Shown here piece after piece: positions 7,940 to 17,432 of a stretch of DNA of 64,000 nucleotides. The stretch is taken from NCBI RefSeq assembly GCF_000284595.1, contig NC_017671.1:3443001-3507000 (forward strand), written 5' to 3'. The notes under the pieces were generated by a model. The model had not been told where the DNA came from. It saw only the letters and a program-made list of their open reading frames with translations, and searched no databases. This DNA comes from Stenotrophomonas maltophilia D457 (GTDB lineage Bacteria > Pseudomonadota > Gammaproteobacteria > Xanthomonadales > Xanthomonadaceae). Position numbers and translations under genes: made by a program. Every line of letters starts with the position of its first letter. The stretch's first letter is position 1.

Positions 7940-9577
7940 CTACGGCAGCGCGCGCACCAGCATCGCCGACAGATCCACGCCCGCCGGCAAGGTCCCGAAC
8001 ACCAGCCCATGCTCCGCTTGCAGCCGGCTGCGCACGAACGCCTCTGCCATCGGACTTTGCGCACGCAACAGCAGCGCGGCCTGCAACAACAACACTGTGC
8101 GCTCGCAGAACAGCCGCGCCTGCGACTCATCCGGTGGCGGTGCTGCTGCCCACCGCTGCAAAGCCGCTGCGTAGCGCGCATCACGATCGGCCACCGCCGC
8201 CAGTTCAGCGCGCAGCGCCGCCAGCGCCTCCGGTTCGCGCGCCAGCGCGCGCAGCACGTCCAGACACTGGATGTTGCCGCTTCCTTCCCAGATCGAATTC
8301 AACGGTGCCTGCCGGTACAGCCGCGGCAGCATCGATTCCTCCACATAGCCCGCGCCGCCCAGGCATTCCTGTGCTTCATTGACGAAGGCCGGCGCGCGCT
8401 TGCACAACCAGTACTTGCCCAGCGCCGTCCCCACACGCGCCAATGCGGCTTCGTTGGCATCCACGCCGGCCCGGTCCACCGCACGCGCGATGCGCATCGA
8501 CAGCACTGTGGCCGCTTCCGACTCCAGTGCCAGGTCGGCCAGCACATTGGTCATCAACGGGTGCTCGACCAGCAGCTTGCCGAACGTGCGGCGATGACGT
8601 GCGTGATGCAGCGCCTGCGCCAGCGCCATGCGCATTTCCGCCGCCGCGCCCAGCATGCAGTCCAGGCGGGTCATCATCACCATGCCGATGATGGTGGCCA
8701 CGCCCCGCCCCTCCTCGCCCACGCGCCACGCCTGTGCCCCGCAGAACTCGACTTCGCTGGAGGCATTGGCCCAATCGCCAAGCTTGTCCTTCAAGCGCAT
8801 CAACCGGAATGCGTTGCGGTCGCCGTCGGCCAGCCGGCGCGGCATCAGCAGGCAGGTCAGTCCTCCCGGCGCCTGCGCCAGCACCAGGAAGCCATCGCAC
8901 ATCGGTGCGGAAAAGAACCACTTGTGACCGACCAGGCGATAGCGCTCGCCATCGATCGGTTCAGCGCGCGTGCTGTTGGCACGCACATCCGAGCCTCCCT
9001 GCTTCTCGGTCATGCCCATGCCCAGCGTGATGCCGGCCTTGTCCGCCACCGGTACATCGCGCGGGTCATAGACCGGCGCTGCGGCCTTGCGCGCCCACTC
9101 GGCCAGGTGCGGCTGCGTGTGCAGCACCGCAACTGCCGCATGGGTCATCGTCAACGGGCAACTGGTGCCAGCCTCGGCCTGGTGGTGCAGGTAGCTCAAC
9201 ACCGCGCGCGCGACATGCCCGCCCGGTTGCGGCTCGTGCCAGGACAACCCGGCGACCCCGTGCGATTTCGCTGTGCCCATCAACTGGTGATAGGCCGGAT
9301 GGAACTCCACCGTATCGATGCGATGGCCCTGCGCATCATGCGTGCGCAGGCGCGGCCGATCGCGGTTGGCATCGAAGCCGAGCCGGTACAGTTCGTCACC
9401 CGCCAGCGCGCCATAGACCGCCAGCCGCGGCGCAAAGCCGCCAGCGCCTTCGCGCTGCACCGCCTCCATCAGCGCCACGTCATCGGTCCACAACTGGCGC
9501 CCCGCGAACGACGGCGGCTGGTTCAGCACCACATGGGTTTCGTAGGGCGCATTGCTGCTGAAGCTGGGTCCACTCAT
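7940..9577 (-). CDS. aidB: AidB-like acyl-CoA dehydrogenase family protein
   Basis: Flavoprotein of the acyl-CoA dehydrogenase fold, 545 aa from ATG 9577, against about 541 for E. coli AidB. It has the long AidB N-terminal domain and near-identical signature stretches: VGHKWFFSAP, GMGMTEKQGGSDV, NSIWEGSGNI and CLGGAGYVEES. AidB binds DNA and FAD and is induced by alkylating agents; it is thought to protect DNA from alkylation, and its dehydrogenase activity is weak. Notable context: its start codon is only 113 bp from, and divergent to, the start of a four-gene DNA repair operon. The shared promoter region suggests a common stress response. Isovaleryl-CoA dehydrogenase is an alternative label but the N-terminal domain argues for AidB. 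Confidence 0.9.
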   Translation of the reverse strand: MSGPSFSSNAPYETHVVLNQPPSFAGRQLWTDDVALMEAVQREGAGGFAPRLAVYGALAGDELYRLGFDANRDRPRLRTHDAQGHRIDTVEFHPAYHQLMGTAKSHGVAGLSWHEPQPGGHVARAVLSYLHHQAEAGTSCPLTMTHAAVAVLHTQPHLAEWARKAAAPVYDPRDVPVADKAGITLGMGMTEKQGGSDVRANSTRAEPIDGERYRLVGHKWFFSAPMCDGFLVLAQAPGGLTCLLMPRRLADGDRNAFRLMRLKDKLGDWANASSEVEFCGAQAWRVGEEGRGVATIIGMVMMTRLDCMLGAAAEMRMALAQALHHARHRRTFGKLLVEHPLMTNVLADLALESEAATVLSMRIARAVDRAGVDANEAALARVGTALGKYWLCKRAPAFVNEAQECLGGAGYVEESMLPRLYRQAPLNSIWEGSGNIQCLDVLRALAREPEALAALRAELAAVADRDARYAAALQRWAAAPPPDESQARLFCERTVLLLQAALLLRAQSPMAEAFVRSRLQAEHGLVFGTLPAGVDLSAMLVRALP

Positions 9578-9690
9578 CCGGTCCGTCCTGGCGGCAAGAG
9601 ATCTGCGGTCCGATTGTGCCGCATCGCCTGCCAAGCCCGTGTTCAGGCCGATTCTCACCCTGTGCACGAGCGGCCGGCCACAGTGACCGC

Positions 9691-10689
9691 ATGGCAGTCA
9701 ATGACGATCTGGTGGTCCTGCGCCCCGAAGGGCTGTACTGCGCCGCCGGTGATTTCCACATCGATCCCTGGCGACCGGTCCCGCGCGCGGTCATCACCCA
9801 TGGCCACGGCGATCACGCACGCCCGGGCATGGGCGAATACCACTGCAGCGACGGCAGCCTGCCGATCCTGCGCTGGCGCCTGGGCGATGTGCCGGTGCAG
9901 GCGCATGCCGAGGGCGTGCCGTTCCGCCTGGGCCGGGTGCAGGTATCGCTGCATCCCGCCGGCCATGTACTGGGGTCTTCGCAGGTGCGCATCGACGACG
10001 GGCAGCAGGTCTGGGTGGCGTCCGGCGACTACAAGCGCCAGCCTGATCCAACCTGTGCGCCGTTCGAAGTGGTGCCCTGCGATGCCTTCATCACCGAGGC
10101 CACCTTTGCCCTGCCGATCTATCGTTGGCCGGACACGCCCACCGTCGCTGCGGAGATCGTGGCGTGGCGCCGCGAATGCGAACAGCGCGGCGAAGCTGCC
10201 ATCCTGCTGTGCTATGCACTGGGCAAGGCGCAACGGGTACTGGCCGAACTGCTGCCGCTGGACGATCGCCCGGCCTGGCTGCACGGTGCCATCGCCAATG
10301 GTGTGGAGGTGTATCGGCAGGCCAACGTGCCAATGCTGGAGACGCTGGCGGTGGCCGAGCAGGGTCGCCAGCCGGATGCCGCCGGCCAGTTGATCCTCGC
10401 CCCGCCCTCGGCCGCCGGCACACCGTGGATGCGCCGCTTCGGCCGCTACCAGCTGGGCTTCGCATCGGGCTGGATGCAGCTGCGCGGCAACCGGCGTCGC
10501 CGCAACGTCGATCGTGGCTTCGTCATTTCCGATCACGCCGATTGGCCCGCACTGCTGCAGACCATCGAACAGACCGGCGCGCAGCGGGTGATCGCCACCC
10601 ATGGCAATACCGATGCGTTGATTCCCTTCCTGCGAGAGCGCGGCGTAGCGGCTGAAGCCTTCCGTACCGATTTCGGGAGCGAGGAATGA
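9691..10689 (+). CDS. Ligase-associated MBL-fold DNA exonuclease
   Basis: Predicted metallo-beta-lactamase-fold nuclease, 332 aa, related to Artemis/SNM1 and CPSF73. The metal-binding motif THGHGDHARPG (HxHxDH) is at about residues 33-43 and further His/Asp positions (HPAGHVLGSSQ, SGDYKRQ, SDHADW) occur in the expected order. It is the first gene of a conserved four-gene cluster with an ATP-dependent ligase, an Lhr-type helicase and a metallophosphoesterase, known in several proteobacteria including Pseudomonas putida. It probably trims DNA ends before sealing. ATG 9691 was picked since the family begins with VLRPEGLYC soon after. Its last codons overlap the ligase start by 4 bp, indicating translational coupling. 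Confidence 0.9.
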   Translation: MAVNDDLVVLRPEGLYCAAGDFHIDPWRPVPRAVITHGHGDHARPGMGEYHCSDGSLPILRWRLGDVPVQAHAEGVPFRLGRVQVSLHPAGHVLGSSQVRIDDGQQVWVASGDYKRQPDPTCAPFEVVPCDAFITEATFALPIYRWPDTPTVAAEIVAWRRECEQRGEAAILLCYALGKAQRVLAELLPLDDRPAWLHGAIANGVEVYRQANVPMLETLAVAEQGRQPDAAGQLILAPPSAAGTPWMRRFGRYQLGFASGWMQLRGNRRRRNVDRGFVISDHADWPALLQTIEQTGAQRVIATHGNTDALIPFLRERGVAAEAFRTDFGSEE

Positions 10690-12293
10690 AGGCCTTCGCG
10701 GCGCTCTACCAGCGCCTGGACCGCAGCACCGCCACGCTGGACAAGCGTGCGGCATTGATCGATTACTTCCGCCAGGCAGGCGCGCACGATGCGGCGTGGG
10801 CGCTGTACCTGCTCAGCGGTGGCAAGGTGGGCGGCGCACGCCGCAAGATCGCCGCCAGTGGCGAACTGCGCGCCTGGATTGCCGAAGAATCCGGCTTGCC
10901 GCCATGGCTGGTGGAAGACAGCTATGCGCAGGTCGGTGACCTGGCCGAAACGTTGACCCTGCTGCTGGATGATCCATCCCAGCCGGCCGCCGACCGTGCG
11001 TTGGCGGATTGGATCGAACAGCATCTGCTGGCGGTGGCCAACCAGCCCGAAGCGGTACGCCGTGCGGCGGTCGTCGCGGGCTGGCAGCAGCTGTGCAGCA
11101 GCGAACGCCTGGTGTTCAACAAGCTGCTGACCGGCGCCCTGCGCGTTGGCGTCTCGCAGCGGCTGGTGCAGCAGGCACTGGCGGAGTGGTCCGGCCTGGA
11201 CATCGCGCGCATCGCCCAGCGCATGCTTGGCGAGTGGGTGCCCTCGCCCGCACTGCTGGGCCAGCTGCTGTCGCCGGATGAGCTGCCACTGGACCGGCAG
11301 CAACCCTACCCGTTCTTCCTCGCCTCGCCACTGGAAGGCGATCCTGCCGAACGCCTCGGCTCCATCGAAGATTGGCTGCTGGAATGGAAGTGGGATGGCA
11401 TCCGCCTGCAGCTGCTGCGCCGGCGCGGCGAGGTCGCATTGTGGTCACGCGGCGAAGAGCGGCTGGATGGTCGCTTCCCCGAAATCGAACAGGCGGCGAT
11501 GGCGCTTCCCGATGGCTGCGTGCTGGACGGAGAGCTGCTGGCCTGGGACGAAGCCACGGACCTGCCGCGTGCATTCACCGCGCTGCAGACCCGCATCCAG
11601 CGCCGCAAGCCCGGTGCGGCTACCCTGCGCAACACGCCGGTGCGCGTGCTCGCCTATGACCTGCTGGAACACGATGGCGCGGACCTGCGTGAGTTGCCGT
11701 TGCGGGAACGGCGTGCACGGCTTGCCGACGTCGTCGGTGCCCTGGGTGATGCACGGATCCAGCTCTCACCCGACGTTGCCGCCGAAGACTGGCCGCAGGC
11801 GGCGGCGATGCGCGATGTGGCACGCGAACGTGGCGTGGAAGGGCTGATGCTGAAACGTCGTGCCTCACCCTACCAGGCCGGGCGACGCCGCGGTGACTGG
11901 TGGAAATGGAAGGTCGATCCGCTCACCATCGATGCAGTGCTCCTGTACGCGCAGGCTGGCCATGGGCGGCGCAGCACGTTGTACACCGACTACACCTTCG
12001 GCGTCTGGGACGGCGACACGCTGGTACCGGTGGCCAAGGCCTATTCGGGCCTGGATGACAAGGAGATCCTCGCGCTTGATCGCTGGATCCGCGCCAATAC
12101 CCGCGAGCGCTTTGGCCCGGTGCGCAGCGTACGCCCCGAACACGTCTTCGAACTGGGATTCGAGGCGGTCAACCGCAGCAGCCGGCACAAGTCCGGTATC
12201 GCCGTACGCTTTCCACGCATCCTGCGCTGGCGCCACGACAAGCCAGCCAGCGAGGCCGATCAGCTGGCTACCCTGCAGGCGCTGGCGCGATGA
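10686..12293 (+). CDS. ATP-dependent DNA ligase of the Lhr/Exo/MPE repair cluster
   Basis: Seals DNA nicks by ligase adenylation, in addition to the NAD-dependent LigA that every bacterium carries. 535 aa: an N-terminal DNA-binding domain (about 1-200), a nucleotidyltransferase domain with motif I LEWKWDGIRLQ (Lys in KWDGIR about 236), motif IV-like VEGLMLKRRASPYQAGRR, motif V WWKWK, and an OB domain at the C-terminus. The start ATG at 10686 overlaps the stop of the exonuclease gene (ATGA) and its own stop overlaps the helicase start in the same way. There is no fused polymerase or nuclease domain, so this is not the LigD of NHEJ, and no Ku gene is present in the window. Confidence 0.93.
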   Translation: MKAFAALYQRLDRSTATLDKRAALIDYFRQAGAHDAAWALYLLSGGKVGGARRKIAASGELRAWIAEESGLPPWLVEDSYAQVGDLAETLTLLLDDPSQPAADRALADWIEQHLLAVANQPEAVRRAAVVAGWQQLCSSERLVFNKLLTGALRVGVSQRLVQQALAEWSGLDIARIAQRMLGEWVPSPALLGQLLSPDELPLDRQQPYPFFLASPLEGDPAERLGSIEDWLLEWKWDGIRLQLLRRRGEVALWSRGEERLDGRFPEIEQAAMALPDGCVLDGELLAWDEATDLPRAFTALQTRIQRRKPGAATLRNTPVRVLAYDLLEHDGADLRELPLRERRARLADVVGALGDARIQLSPDVAAEDWPQAAAMRDVARERGVEGLMLKRRASPYQAGRRRGDWWKWKVDPLTIDAVLLYAQAGHGRRSTLYTDYTFGVWDGDTLVPVAKAYSGLDDKEILALDRWIRANTRERFGPVRSVRPEHVFELGFEAVNRSSRHKSGIAVRFPRILRWRHDKPASEADQLATLQALAR

Positions 12294-14749
12294 ACCGCAG
12301 CCAGGCACTACGCCGGCTGGAAGACTGGTTCGCGTCGAAAGGCTGGCGCTCGTTGCCGTTCCAGCGCGCGATGTGGCGGCACTATCTCGCCGGCGGATCC
12401 GGGTTGCTGCACACGCCCACAGGCAGCGGCAAGACACTGGCGATGTTCGGGGGACCGCTGCTGCAGGCCATGATCGACCCACCGCCTTCGCCCCGCCGCG
12501 CCGGTGCGGTACGCCCGCTGCAGGTGCTGTGGGTGACGCCCTTGCGCGCGTTGGCCAGCGACACCGCGCGTGCGCTGCAGGCCGTGGTCGATGGGTTGCA
12601 GCTTGGATGGCGTGTCGGCCTGCGCAGCGGTGACGCCAGCAACCGCGAACGACGACAGGCACGCGAGGGCCGCATCGACGTACTGGTCACGACGCCGGAA
12701 TCGCTGGCGCTGCTGTTGAGCTATCCGGATACGCTGCCGCGCATGCGCCAGCTGCGCTGCGTGGTGGTGGACGAATGGCACGAACTGCTGGGCAACAAGC
12801 GCGGTGTCCTGCTGCAGTTGAATCTGGCCGTGCTGCGCGATGCCGCGCCGGCATTGCAGCTGTGGGGGCTGTCGGCCACGCTGGGCAATCTGGATGAGGC
12901 GCGCGACGTGCTGCTGCCCGGACAGCCCGACGCGCCGATCGTGCAGGGCGTGCGCCCGCGTGCGACCACGGTGCGCAGCCTGCTGCCCGAACCCGGTGAA
13001 CGCTTTCCCTGGGCCGGGCACCTGGGCCTGGCCCAACTGCCGCGGGTGCTGGACGCATTGATGCAGGCACGCAGCAGCCTGCTCTTCACCAACACCCGTG
13101 CACAGGCAGAACTGTGGCATCAGGCGCTGGCGTCGGTTTGGCCCGAGGAACACGACACGCTCGCGCTGCACCACGGTTCGCTGGATCCGGCGCTGCGCCA
13201 GCAGGTGGAGGACGGGCTGCGTGCAGGAACGCTGCGCTGCGTGGTCGCCACCTCCAGCCTCGACCTCGGCGTGGACTTTCCCGAGGTCGAACAGGTACTG
13301 CAGCTGGGCAGCCCGAAGGGCGTCGCCCGCCTGCGCCAGCGCGCCGGACGTGCGCGCCATCGTCCCGGTGCCAGTGGCGCGATCCTCTGCGTGCCGAGCC
13401 ATGCGCTGGAACTGGCCGAGTACGCAGCCGTGCGTCGCGCACTGGCCGAAGGCGTGGTCGAAGCACGCAGGCCACCGATGCTGTCGCTGGACGTTCTGGC
13501 CCAGCATGCGGTCAGCCGTGCCCTGGCCGGTGGCTTCCACGGTGATGCGCTGCTGGCGCAGGTCCGGCGCACCCATGCGTTCGCATCCCTGGCCGAGGAC
13601 CAGTGGCAGGCCGTGCTGACTTTCATCGTGCAGGGGGGCCAGGCCCTGGCCCAGTACCCTGACTTCCACAAGGTCGTGCAGGACGCCGATGGCCGCTACC
13701 GGATGCACGACCGGCGCCAGGCACTACGCCACCGGCTGTCGATCGGCACCATCAGCAGCGATGGCAGCGTGCGCGTGCAGTTCCTGCGCGGGGCCGGCCT
13801 CGGCGCCGTGGAGGAACAGTTCGCCAGCCGCCTGCGCCGCGGAGACCGCTTCCAGTTCGCCGGGCGCCTGCTGGAGCTGGTGCAGCTGCGCGACATGACC
13901 GCCTTCGTGCGGCTGGCACGAGGGCGCGGTGAAGGTGTCGTGCCCCGCTGGCAGGGAGGCCAGCTGCCGCTGTCGATGGCACTCGGCAGCGAACTGGAGT
14001 CGGTGCTGTCAGGCGCCGACGACAGTGCGGAAGCGCGCTGGCTGGCACCGCTGCTGGCACTTCAGCAGCAGGTGTCGGCGCTTCCCGGCCCGGACCACGT
14101 GCTGCTGGAAGACGTACGCCGCCGCGAAGGCCAGTTCCTCTTCGTCTATCCCTTCGCCGGACGCCACGTGCACGAGGCGCTGGCCGCCCTGTTGGCACTG
14201 CGCTGCACCCGCCAGCAACGCAACAGCATCGGCTATGCCGTGAATGATCACGGCCTGGTGCTGGCACCGGCGCAGGCGATCGACCTGGACGCGGCGCAAT
14301 GGCATGCGTTGTTCACCACCGATCAGCTGCTGGACGATCTGCGTGCGGCGGTGAACCTGGGCGAGCTTGCGCGGCGCCAGTTCCGTGGCATCGCGCGCGT
14401 CGCAGGCCTGCTGGTACCCAGCCTGCCGGGGGGCATGCCGCGATCGCTGCGCCAACTGCAGGCCTCGGCGGGCCTGCTGTACGACGTGTTGCGCGAGCAT
14501 GACCCCGAGCACCTGCTGCTGGCGCTCGCCGAACGCGAAGTGCTGCATGACAGCCTCGACCTGCCGGGGCTGCGCCAGGTGCTGGTCCGGATCGGCGCGC
14601 GACGCATGTCGATGCAGCGCCCTCCATCGCTGACGCCCCTGGGCTTTCCACTGTGGGCCGAACGCCTGCGCGGGCAGTTCAGCAACGAGGACTGGCGTAC
14701 CCGCGTGCAACGCGCGGCCCAGCAGCTGGAACGTCGCCATGGCCGATGA
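12290..14749 (+). CDS. Ligase-associated Lhr-type DEXH helicase
   Basis: SF2 helicase of 819 aa, corresponding to the Lhr-Core proteins of the repair cluster. Walker A is TPTGSGKTLAM (about 40-50), Walker B is VVVDEWHELL (DEWH instead of DEAH), motif III GLSATLGN and motif VI QRAGRARHRPG follow; the C-terminal half carries the winged-helix and Lhr-specific core. Lhr-Core proteins are 3'-5' translocases that unwind RNA:DNA and DNA duplexes. It is coupled to the ligase by a 4-bp overlap and to the following phosphoesterase by an 11-bp overlap. At 819 aa it lacks the long C-terminal extension of mycobacterial Lhr, as expected for cluster-linked versions. Confidence 0.92.
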   Translation: MNRSQALRRLEDWFASKGWRSLPFQRAMWRHYLAGGSGLLHTPTGSGKTLAMFGGPLLQAMIDPPPSPRRAGAVRPLQVLWVTPLRALASDTARALQAVVDGLQLGWRVGLRSGDASNRERRQAREGRIDVLVTTPESLALLLSYPDTLPRMRQLRCVVVDEWHELLGNKRGVLLQLNLAVLRDAAPALQLWGLSATLGNLDEARDVLLPGQPDAPIVQGVRPRATTVRSLLPEPGERFPWAGHLGLAQLPRVLDALMQARSSLLFTNTRAQAELWHQALASVWPEEHDTLALHHGSLDPALRQQVEDGLRAGTLRCVVATSSLDLGVDFPEVEQVLQLGSPKGVARLRQRAGRARHRPGASGAILCVPSHALELAEYAAVRRALAEGVVEARRPPMLSLDVLAQHAVSRALAGGFHGDALLAQVRRTHAFASLAEDQWQAVLTFIVQGGQALAQYPDFHKVVQDADGRYRMHDRRQALRHRLSIGTISSDGSVRVQFLRGAGLGAVEEQFASRLRRGDRFQFAGRLLELVQLRDMTAFVRLARGRGEGVVPRWQGGQLPLSMALGSELESVLSGADDSAEARWLAPLLALQQQVSALPGPDHVLLEDVRRREGQFLFVYPFAGRHVHEALAALLALRCTRQQRNSIGYAVNDHGLVLAPAQAIDLDAAQWHALFTTDQLLDDLRAAVNLGELARRQFRGIARVAGLLVPSLPGGMPRSLRQLQASAGLLYDVLREHDPEHLLLALAEREVLHDSLDLPGLRQVLVRIGARRMSMQRPPSLTPLGFPLWAERLRGQFSNEDWRTRVQRAAQQLERRHGR

Positions 14750-15380
14750 AATACCGCTGCTGCTTGCCGGCGAACCGGTGACCCTGGCGGGCGCACGCGC
14801 ACTCTACTGGCCGGCGCGGCAGGCGCTGCTGATCGCGGACCTGCACCTGGGCAAGGCCGATGTGTTCCGCCGCGCCGGCATCGCGCTGCCCAGCGGCGGA
14901 ACCGGCGAAGACCTGCAACGCCTGCAGGGTCTGCTGGACAGGCATGCCTGCCGCGAACTGTGGATCCTGGGCGACATCCTGCATGGGCCGGCGCATCGCG
15001 CCGCCTGGTACCAGCAATGGCTCGGCTGGCGCGAACGCAACACCGCACTGGACGTGCATGTCCTGCGCGGAAATCATGACCGGCAGCTACCGCATGCCCA
15101 GCTGCAGGTGCAGATCCACGAGGAGGTGCGGCTGGCGCCGTTCCTGCTGCGCCATGAACCGTGCGCAGATCCGGCGTGGCACGTGCTCGCAGGCCACCTG
15201 CATCCGCAGGTCGCACTGCCCGCATTGCGCCGGCGCTTCCCGGCCTTCTGGCTGCGCGAGCGGATGACGGTCCTGCCGGCCTTTTCCGGGTTCACCGCCG
15301 GAATCGTGCCTGCTCCCGCCAGCGGCGAACAGATGATCGCCTGCGTGGAAAACGGCCTGGTGGAACTGCCAGTGGCTTGA
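14739..15380 (+). CDS. pdeM: Ligase-associated metallophosphoesterase
   Basis: Binuclear metallophosphoesterase of 213 aa, last gene of the repair cluster. Metal ligands are seen in order: ADLHLGKADVFRRAG (DxH), LGDILHG (GD), RGNHD and GHLHP. The P. putida homolog (MPE) is a manganese-dependent DNA endonuclease/phosphodiesterase, so a nuclease role in end processing is likely here. The ATG at 14739 lies inside the helicase gene, giving tight coupling of all four proteins. The convergent small gene downstream begins right after its stop. Annotation as a generic calcineurin-like phosphatase would be correct but less specific. Confidence 0.9.
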   Translation: MADEIPLLLAGEPVTLAGARALYWPARQALLIADLHLGKADVFRRAGIALPSGGTGEDLQRLQGLLDRHACRELWILGDILHGPAHRAAWYQQWLGWRERNTALDVHVLRGNHDRQLPHAQLQVQIHEEVRLAPFLLRHEPCADPAWHVLAGHLHPQVALPALRRRFPAFWLRERMTVLPAFSGFTAGIVPAPASGEQMIACVENGLVELPVA

Positions 15381-15381
15381 A

Positions 15382-15651
15382 TCAGGCCGGACGAATGTCC
15401 AGCTGCGGCATCAACTGGAACTCAGGCGTGTCAACTTCACGTCGCCGCGGCAAGGCCTGGATTGCCGCCAGCATCTCCTGTGCGCAGGCGCGGATGCGTC
15501 CGTGGTGCTCCGGCGATGCATGACTGATCAAGCTGCCCACATGGAATTCGAACACGTCCTCCAGTACGTCGGGCTGGTCCTCGTGCAGCATCTGCAACAG
15601 TCCGCGCAGCTTGCAGATTTCCGATTCCAGCTCCTCGACCGCGAACCACAT
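15382..15651 (-). CDS. Conserved hypothetical small protein
   Basis: 89-aa soluble protein, ATG at 15651 chosen for the strong GAGGAGG ribosome site. The sequence is acidic and helical (WFAVEELESEICKLRGLLQML) with a central His-rich stretch HASPEHHGR, ending in QLMPQLDIRPA. I do not recognise a domain. It is convergent with pdeM, with the two stop codons about one base apart, and has its own promoter region upstream (15652-15831), so it is unlikely to belong to the repair operon. Small size, clean start and codon use like its neighbours make it credible as a gene. Confidence 0.65.
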   Translation of the reverse strand: MWFAVEELESEICKLRGLLQMLHEDQPDVLEDVFEFHVGSLISHASPEHHGRIRACAQEMLAAIQALPRRREVDTPEFQLMPQLDIRPA

Positions 15652-15831
15652 GGCGTCCTCCTCTTCAACAACAGGCGGCACGTCCGGGCCGCGACAGGCC
15701 GCAACGGCAGCGCCGCCCGGGCCACGCGCGATGTCAATCACGGAAAGGAAAACGGGCGACGCGCAATCGCGTGCAACCTACTTCTCGCATATACACGGTG
15801 AGGCAACCGTTAATTCGCGTGACAGCGCGCT

Positions 15832-17100
15832 TCACGCATTCGCAGTGATCGCGCTGATGCCAGGCATCTGCGCCCCTGCAGCCAACGCGTCGACAAATGC
15901 CGGATCCAGCGCAAGCGAACCGAACCAGCCATGCTGGGTACCGCTGAGCACGCGCAGCATGTGGCCACGCCCACCCGGCAGGCGCCCCATCGGCCCGAGC
16001 AGCACGTCGCGCGCCTTTGCCCAGGCATCGCGATCAGACTGGAACAGCGGCGTCAGCCAACGGCTCCAGCGCTGGTAGACCGCAACGTGCGCCCTGCGCT
16101 GCGCCTGGTAGGCCTGCAATGCAGCGCCTCCCCCGCCATGTGCGCGAACGGCATCGCGCAATGCCAGCGCATCGAGCAGCGCCATGTTCACGCCCTGCCC
16201 CAGCTGCGGGCTCATCGCATGTGCGGCATCGCCGGCCAGCACCATGCGGCCGCAATGCCAGCGCGTCATCACGGCGTCACGGTAGACCGCGCGCGCCAGC
16301 TGGCCGGCATCATGCAGATGCGCAAAGCGCGCGCTGGCCTGCGGCCACAGCGCGTGCAGCTCGTCCAGCCAGGGCGTCATGCCATCGGCCTGCCATCGTT
16401 CGAAGTCGGCGCGTGGCAGGCTCCAGAAGAAGCTCAGGCGCGGCGTGTCATCACCTGGCCGCGTACCGACCGGCAGCAGCCCGATCATCTTGCGCGCGGC
16501 CACGTAGCGCTGCCGCAGCTCCTGCAGGTGCGGCCAGTCCTCGGCCGGCAGCAGGCACCACAGTGCGCCCCAGGGATACACGCGGTCCAGCCCGGTGCCG
16601 CCTTCGATCGAGCCGCGCAGCGTCGAAGCCGCACCATCGGCGGCCACCACCAGGTCGAACGGCCCATGCATGCGGCCCTCACTGTCATGCAGGCGGCCCT
16701 GTGCGGCATCCACTGCGGCGATGGTGACGCCGGCATGCAGCTGGCCCGCACCCGCACGCGCCCCGTCCAGCAGCGAGAACAGCGCCCCACGCTGCATGCC
16801 GAGGCCGTGCAGGCGCGCGTCCAGGCCGTCATAGCGCATGTCCATCACCGTGCGCTCGCACGGTGTATCGCCATAAAGACGGTGCACCGGCGCCGCATGC
16901 GCGCGCACGGCATCAAGCAGGCCCATCTGCCACAGCACCTGCAGGCCGCTGGGCTGCAGCAGGAAGCCGGCGCCAACCGGCCCCGGCGAGGGCACGCGTT
17001 CGAAGATCTCCACCTCGTGGCCATCACGAGAGAGCAGGATGGACAATGCCTGTCCAGCGGTGCCGTAGCCGATCACGGCGATGCGCAGTCGTTCCTTCAT
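15832..17100 (-). CDS. FAD-dependent monooxygenase (UbiH/PHBH-type)
   Basis: Class A flavoprotein hydroxylase, 422 aa from ATG 17100. The N-terminal dinucleotide fold is VIGYGTAGQALSILLSRDG with the acidic end EIFERV; the second FAD motif VLAGDAAHAMSPQLGQG, including the DG/GD box, is at about 285-300. Such enzymes add one oxygen from O2 to an aromatic substrate with NAD(P)H. The presence of MSPQLGQG with the preceding CGRMVLAGDA resembles salicylate hydroxylase and tetracycline-type monooxygenases more than ubiquinone hydroxylases. There is no catabolic operon around it, so the substrate remains unknown. An internal insertion or frameshift is not seen. Confidence 0.85.
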   Translation of the reverse strand: MKERLRIAVIGYGTAGQALSILLSRDGHEVEIFERVPSPGPVGAGFLLQPSGLQVLWQMGLLDAVRAHAAPVHRLYGDTPCERTVMDMRYDGLDARLHGLGMQRGALFSLLDGARAGAGQLHAGVTIAAVDAAQGRLHDSEGRMHGPFDLVVAADGAASTLRGSIEGGTGLDRVYPWGALWCLLPAEDWPHLQELRQRYVAARKMIGLLPVGTRPGDDTPRLSFFWSLPRADFERWQADGMTPWLDELHALWPQASARFAHLHDAGQLARAVYRDAVMTRWHCGRMVLAGDAAHAMSPQLGQGVNMALLDALALRDAVRAHGGGGAALQAYQAQRRAHVAVYQRWSRWLTPLFQSDRDAWAKARDVLLGPMGRLPGGRGHMLRVLSGTQHGWFGSLALDPAFVDALAAGAQMPGISAITANA

Positions 17101-17178
17101 CGGCGCATTGTGCCCGAGCGCAAATCCGGATGGCCACCTGGAACCCTGTCCACAGCGCCGCAATGCCCGTCGCGACGC

Positions 17179-17206
17179 AAAAAAAACCCCGCCGAAGCGG
17201 GGTTTT
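17179..17206 (-). terminator. Rho-independent terminator of the cold-shock gene
   Basis: Read on the minus strand: GAAAACCCCGC-TTC-GGCGGGGTTTTTTTT, a near-perfect GC stem with eight U, 20 bases after the csp stop codon. Confidence 0.92.
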
Positions 17207-17225
17207 CAACGCACTGTCGAGTGGA

Positions 17226-17432
17226 TCACTCGGCCGGCGTGATGTTCGAAGCCTGGGCACCCTTCGGGCCCTGGGTCACGTCATAGGTGACACGCTGGCC
17301 TTCCTGCAGGCTGCGGAAGCCCTTGGAGTTGATGGCGGAGAAGTGCGCGAACACGTCGGCGCTGCCATCCTCCGGCGAGATGAAGCCAAATCCCTTGGCG
17401 TCGTTGAACCACTTGACGGTACCGTTCGGCAT
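17226..17432 (-). CDS. Cold-shock protein (CspA family)
   Basis: 68-aa single OB-fold nucleic-acid chaperone. The RNP1 motif KGFGFIS and RNP2 motif VFAHFSAI are both intact, and the protein starts [14 protein letters not shown], the usual length and start. It melts RNA structure during cold or stationary phase. The 5' leader of roughly 90 nt up to the methylthioinosine phosphorylase gene contains the inverted pair GCAAGCTTTGC near 17495-17515, which could be part of a thermosensing leader, though csp leaders are usually longer. A strong terminator follows. The gene is monocistronic. Confidence 0.96.
   Translation of the reverse strand: MPNGTVKWFNDAKGFGFISPEDGSADVFAHFSAINSKGFRSLQEGQRVTYDVTQGPKGAQASNITPAE

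Noticed and set aside
10686..12293. LigD-type NHEJ system
   Set aside because: Ligase lacks polymerase and phosphoesterase domains and no ku gene is present; the neighbours identify the Lhr-linked cluster instead.
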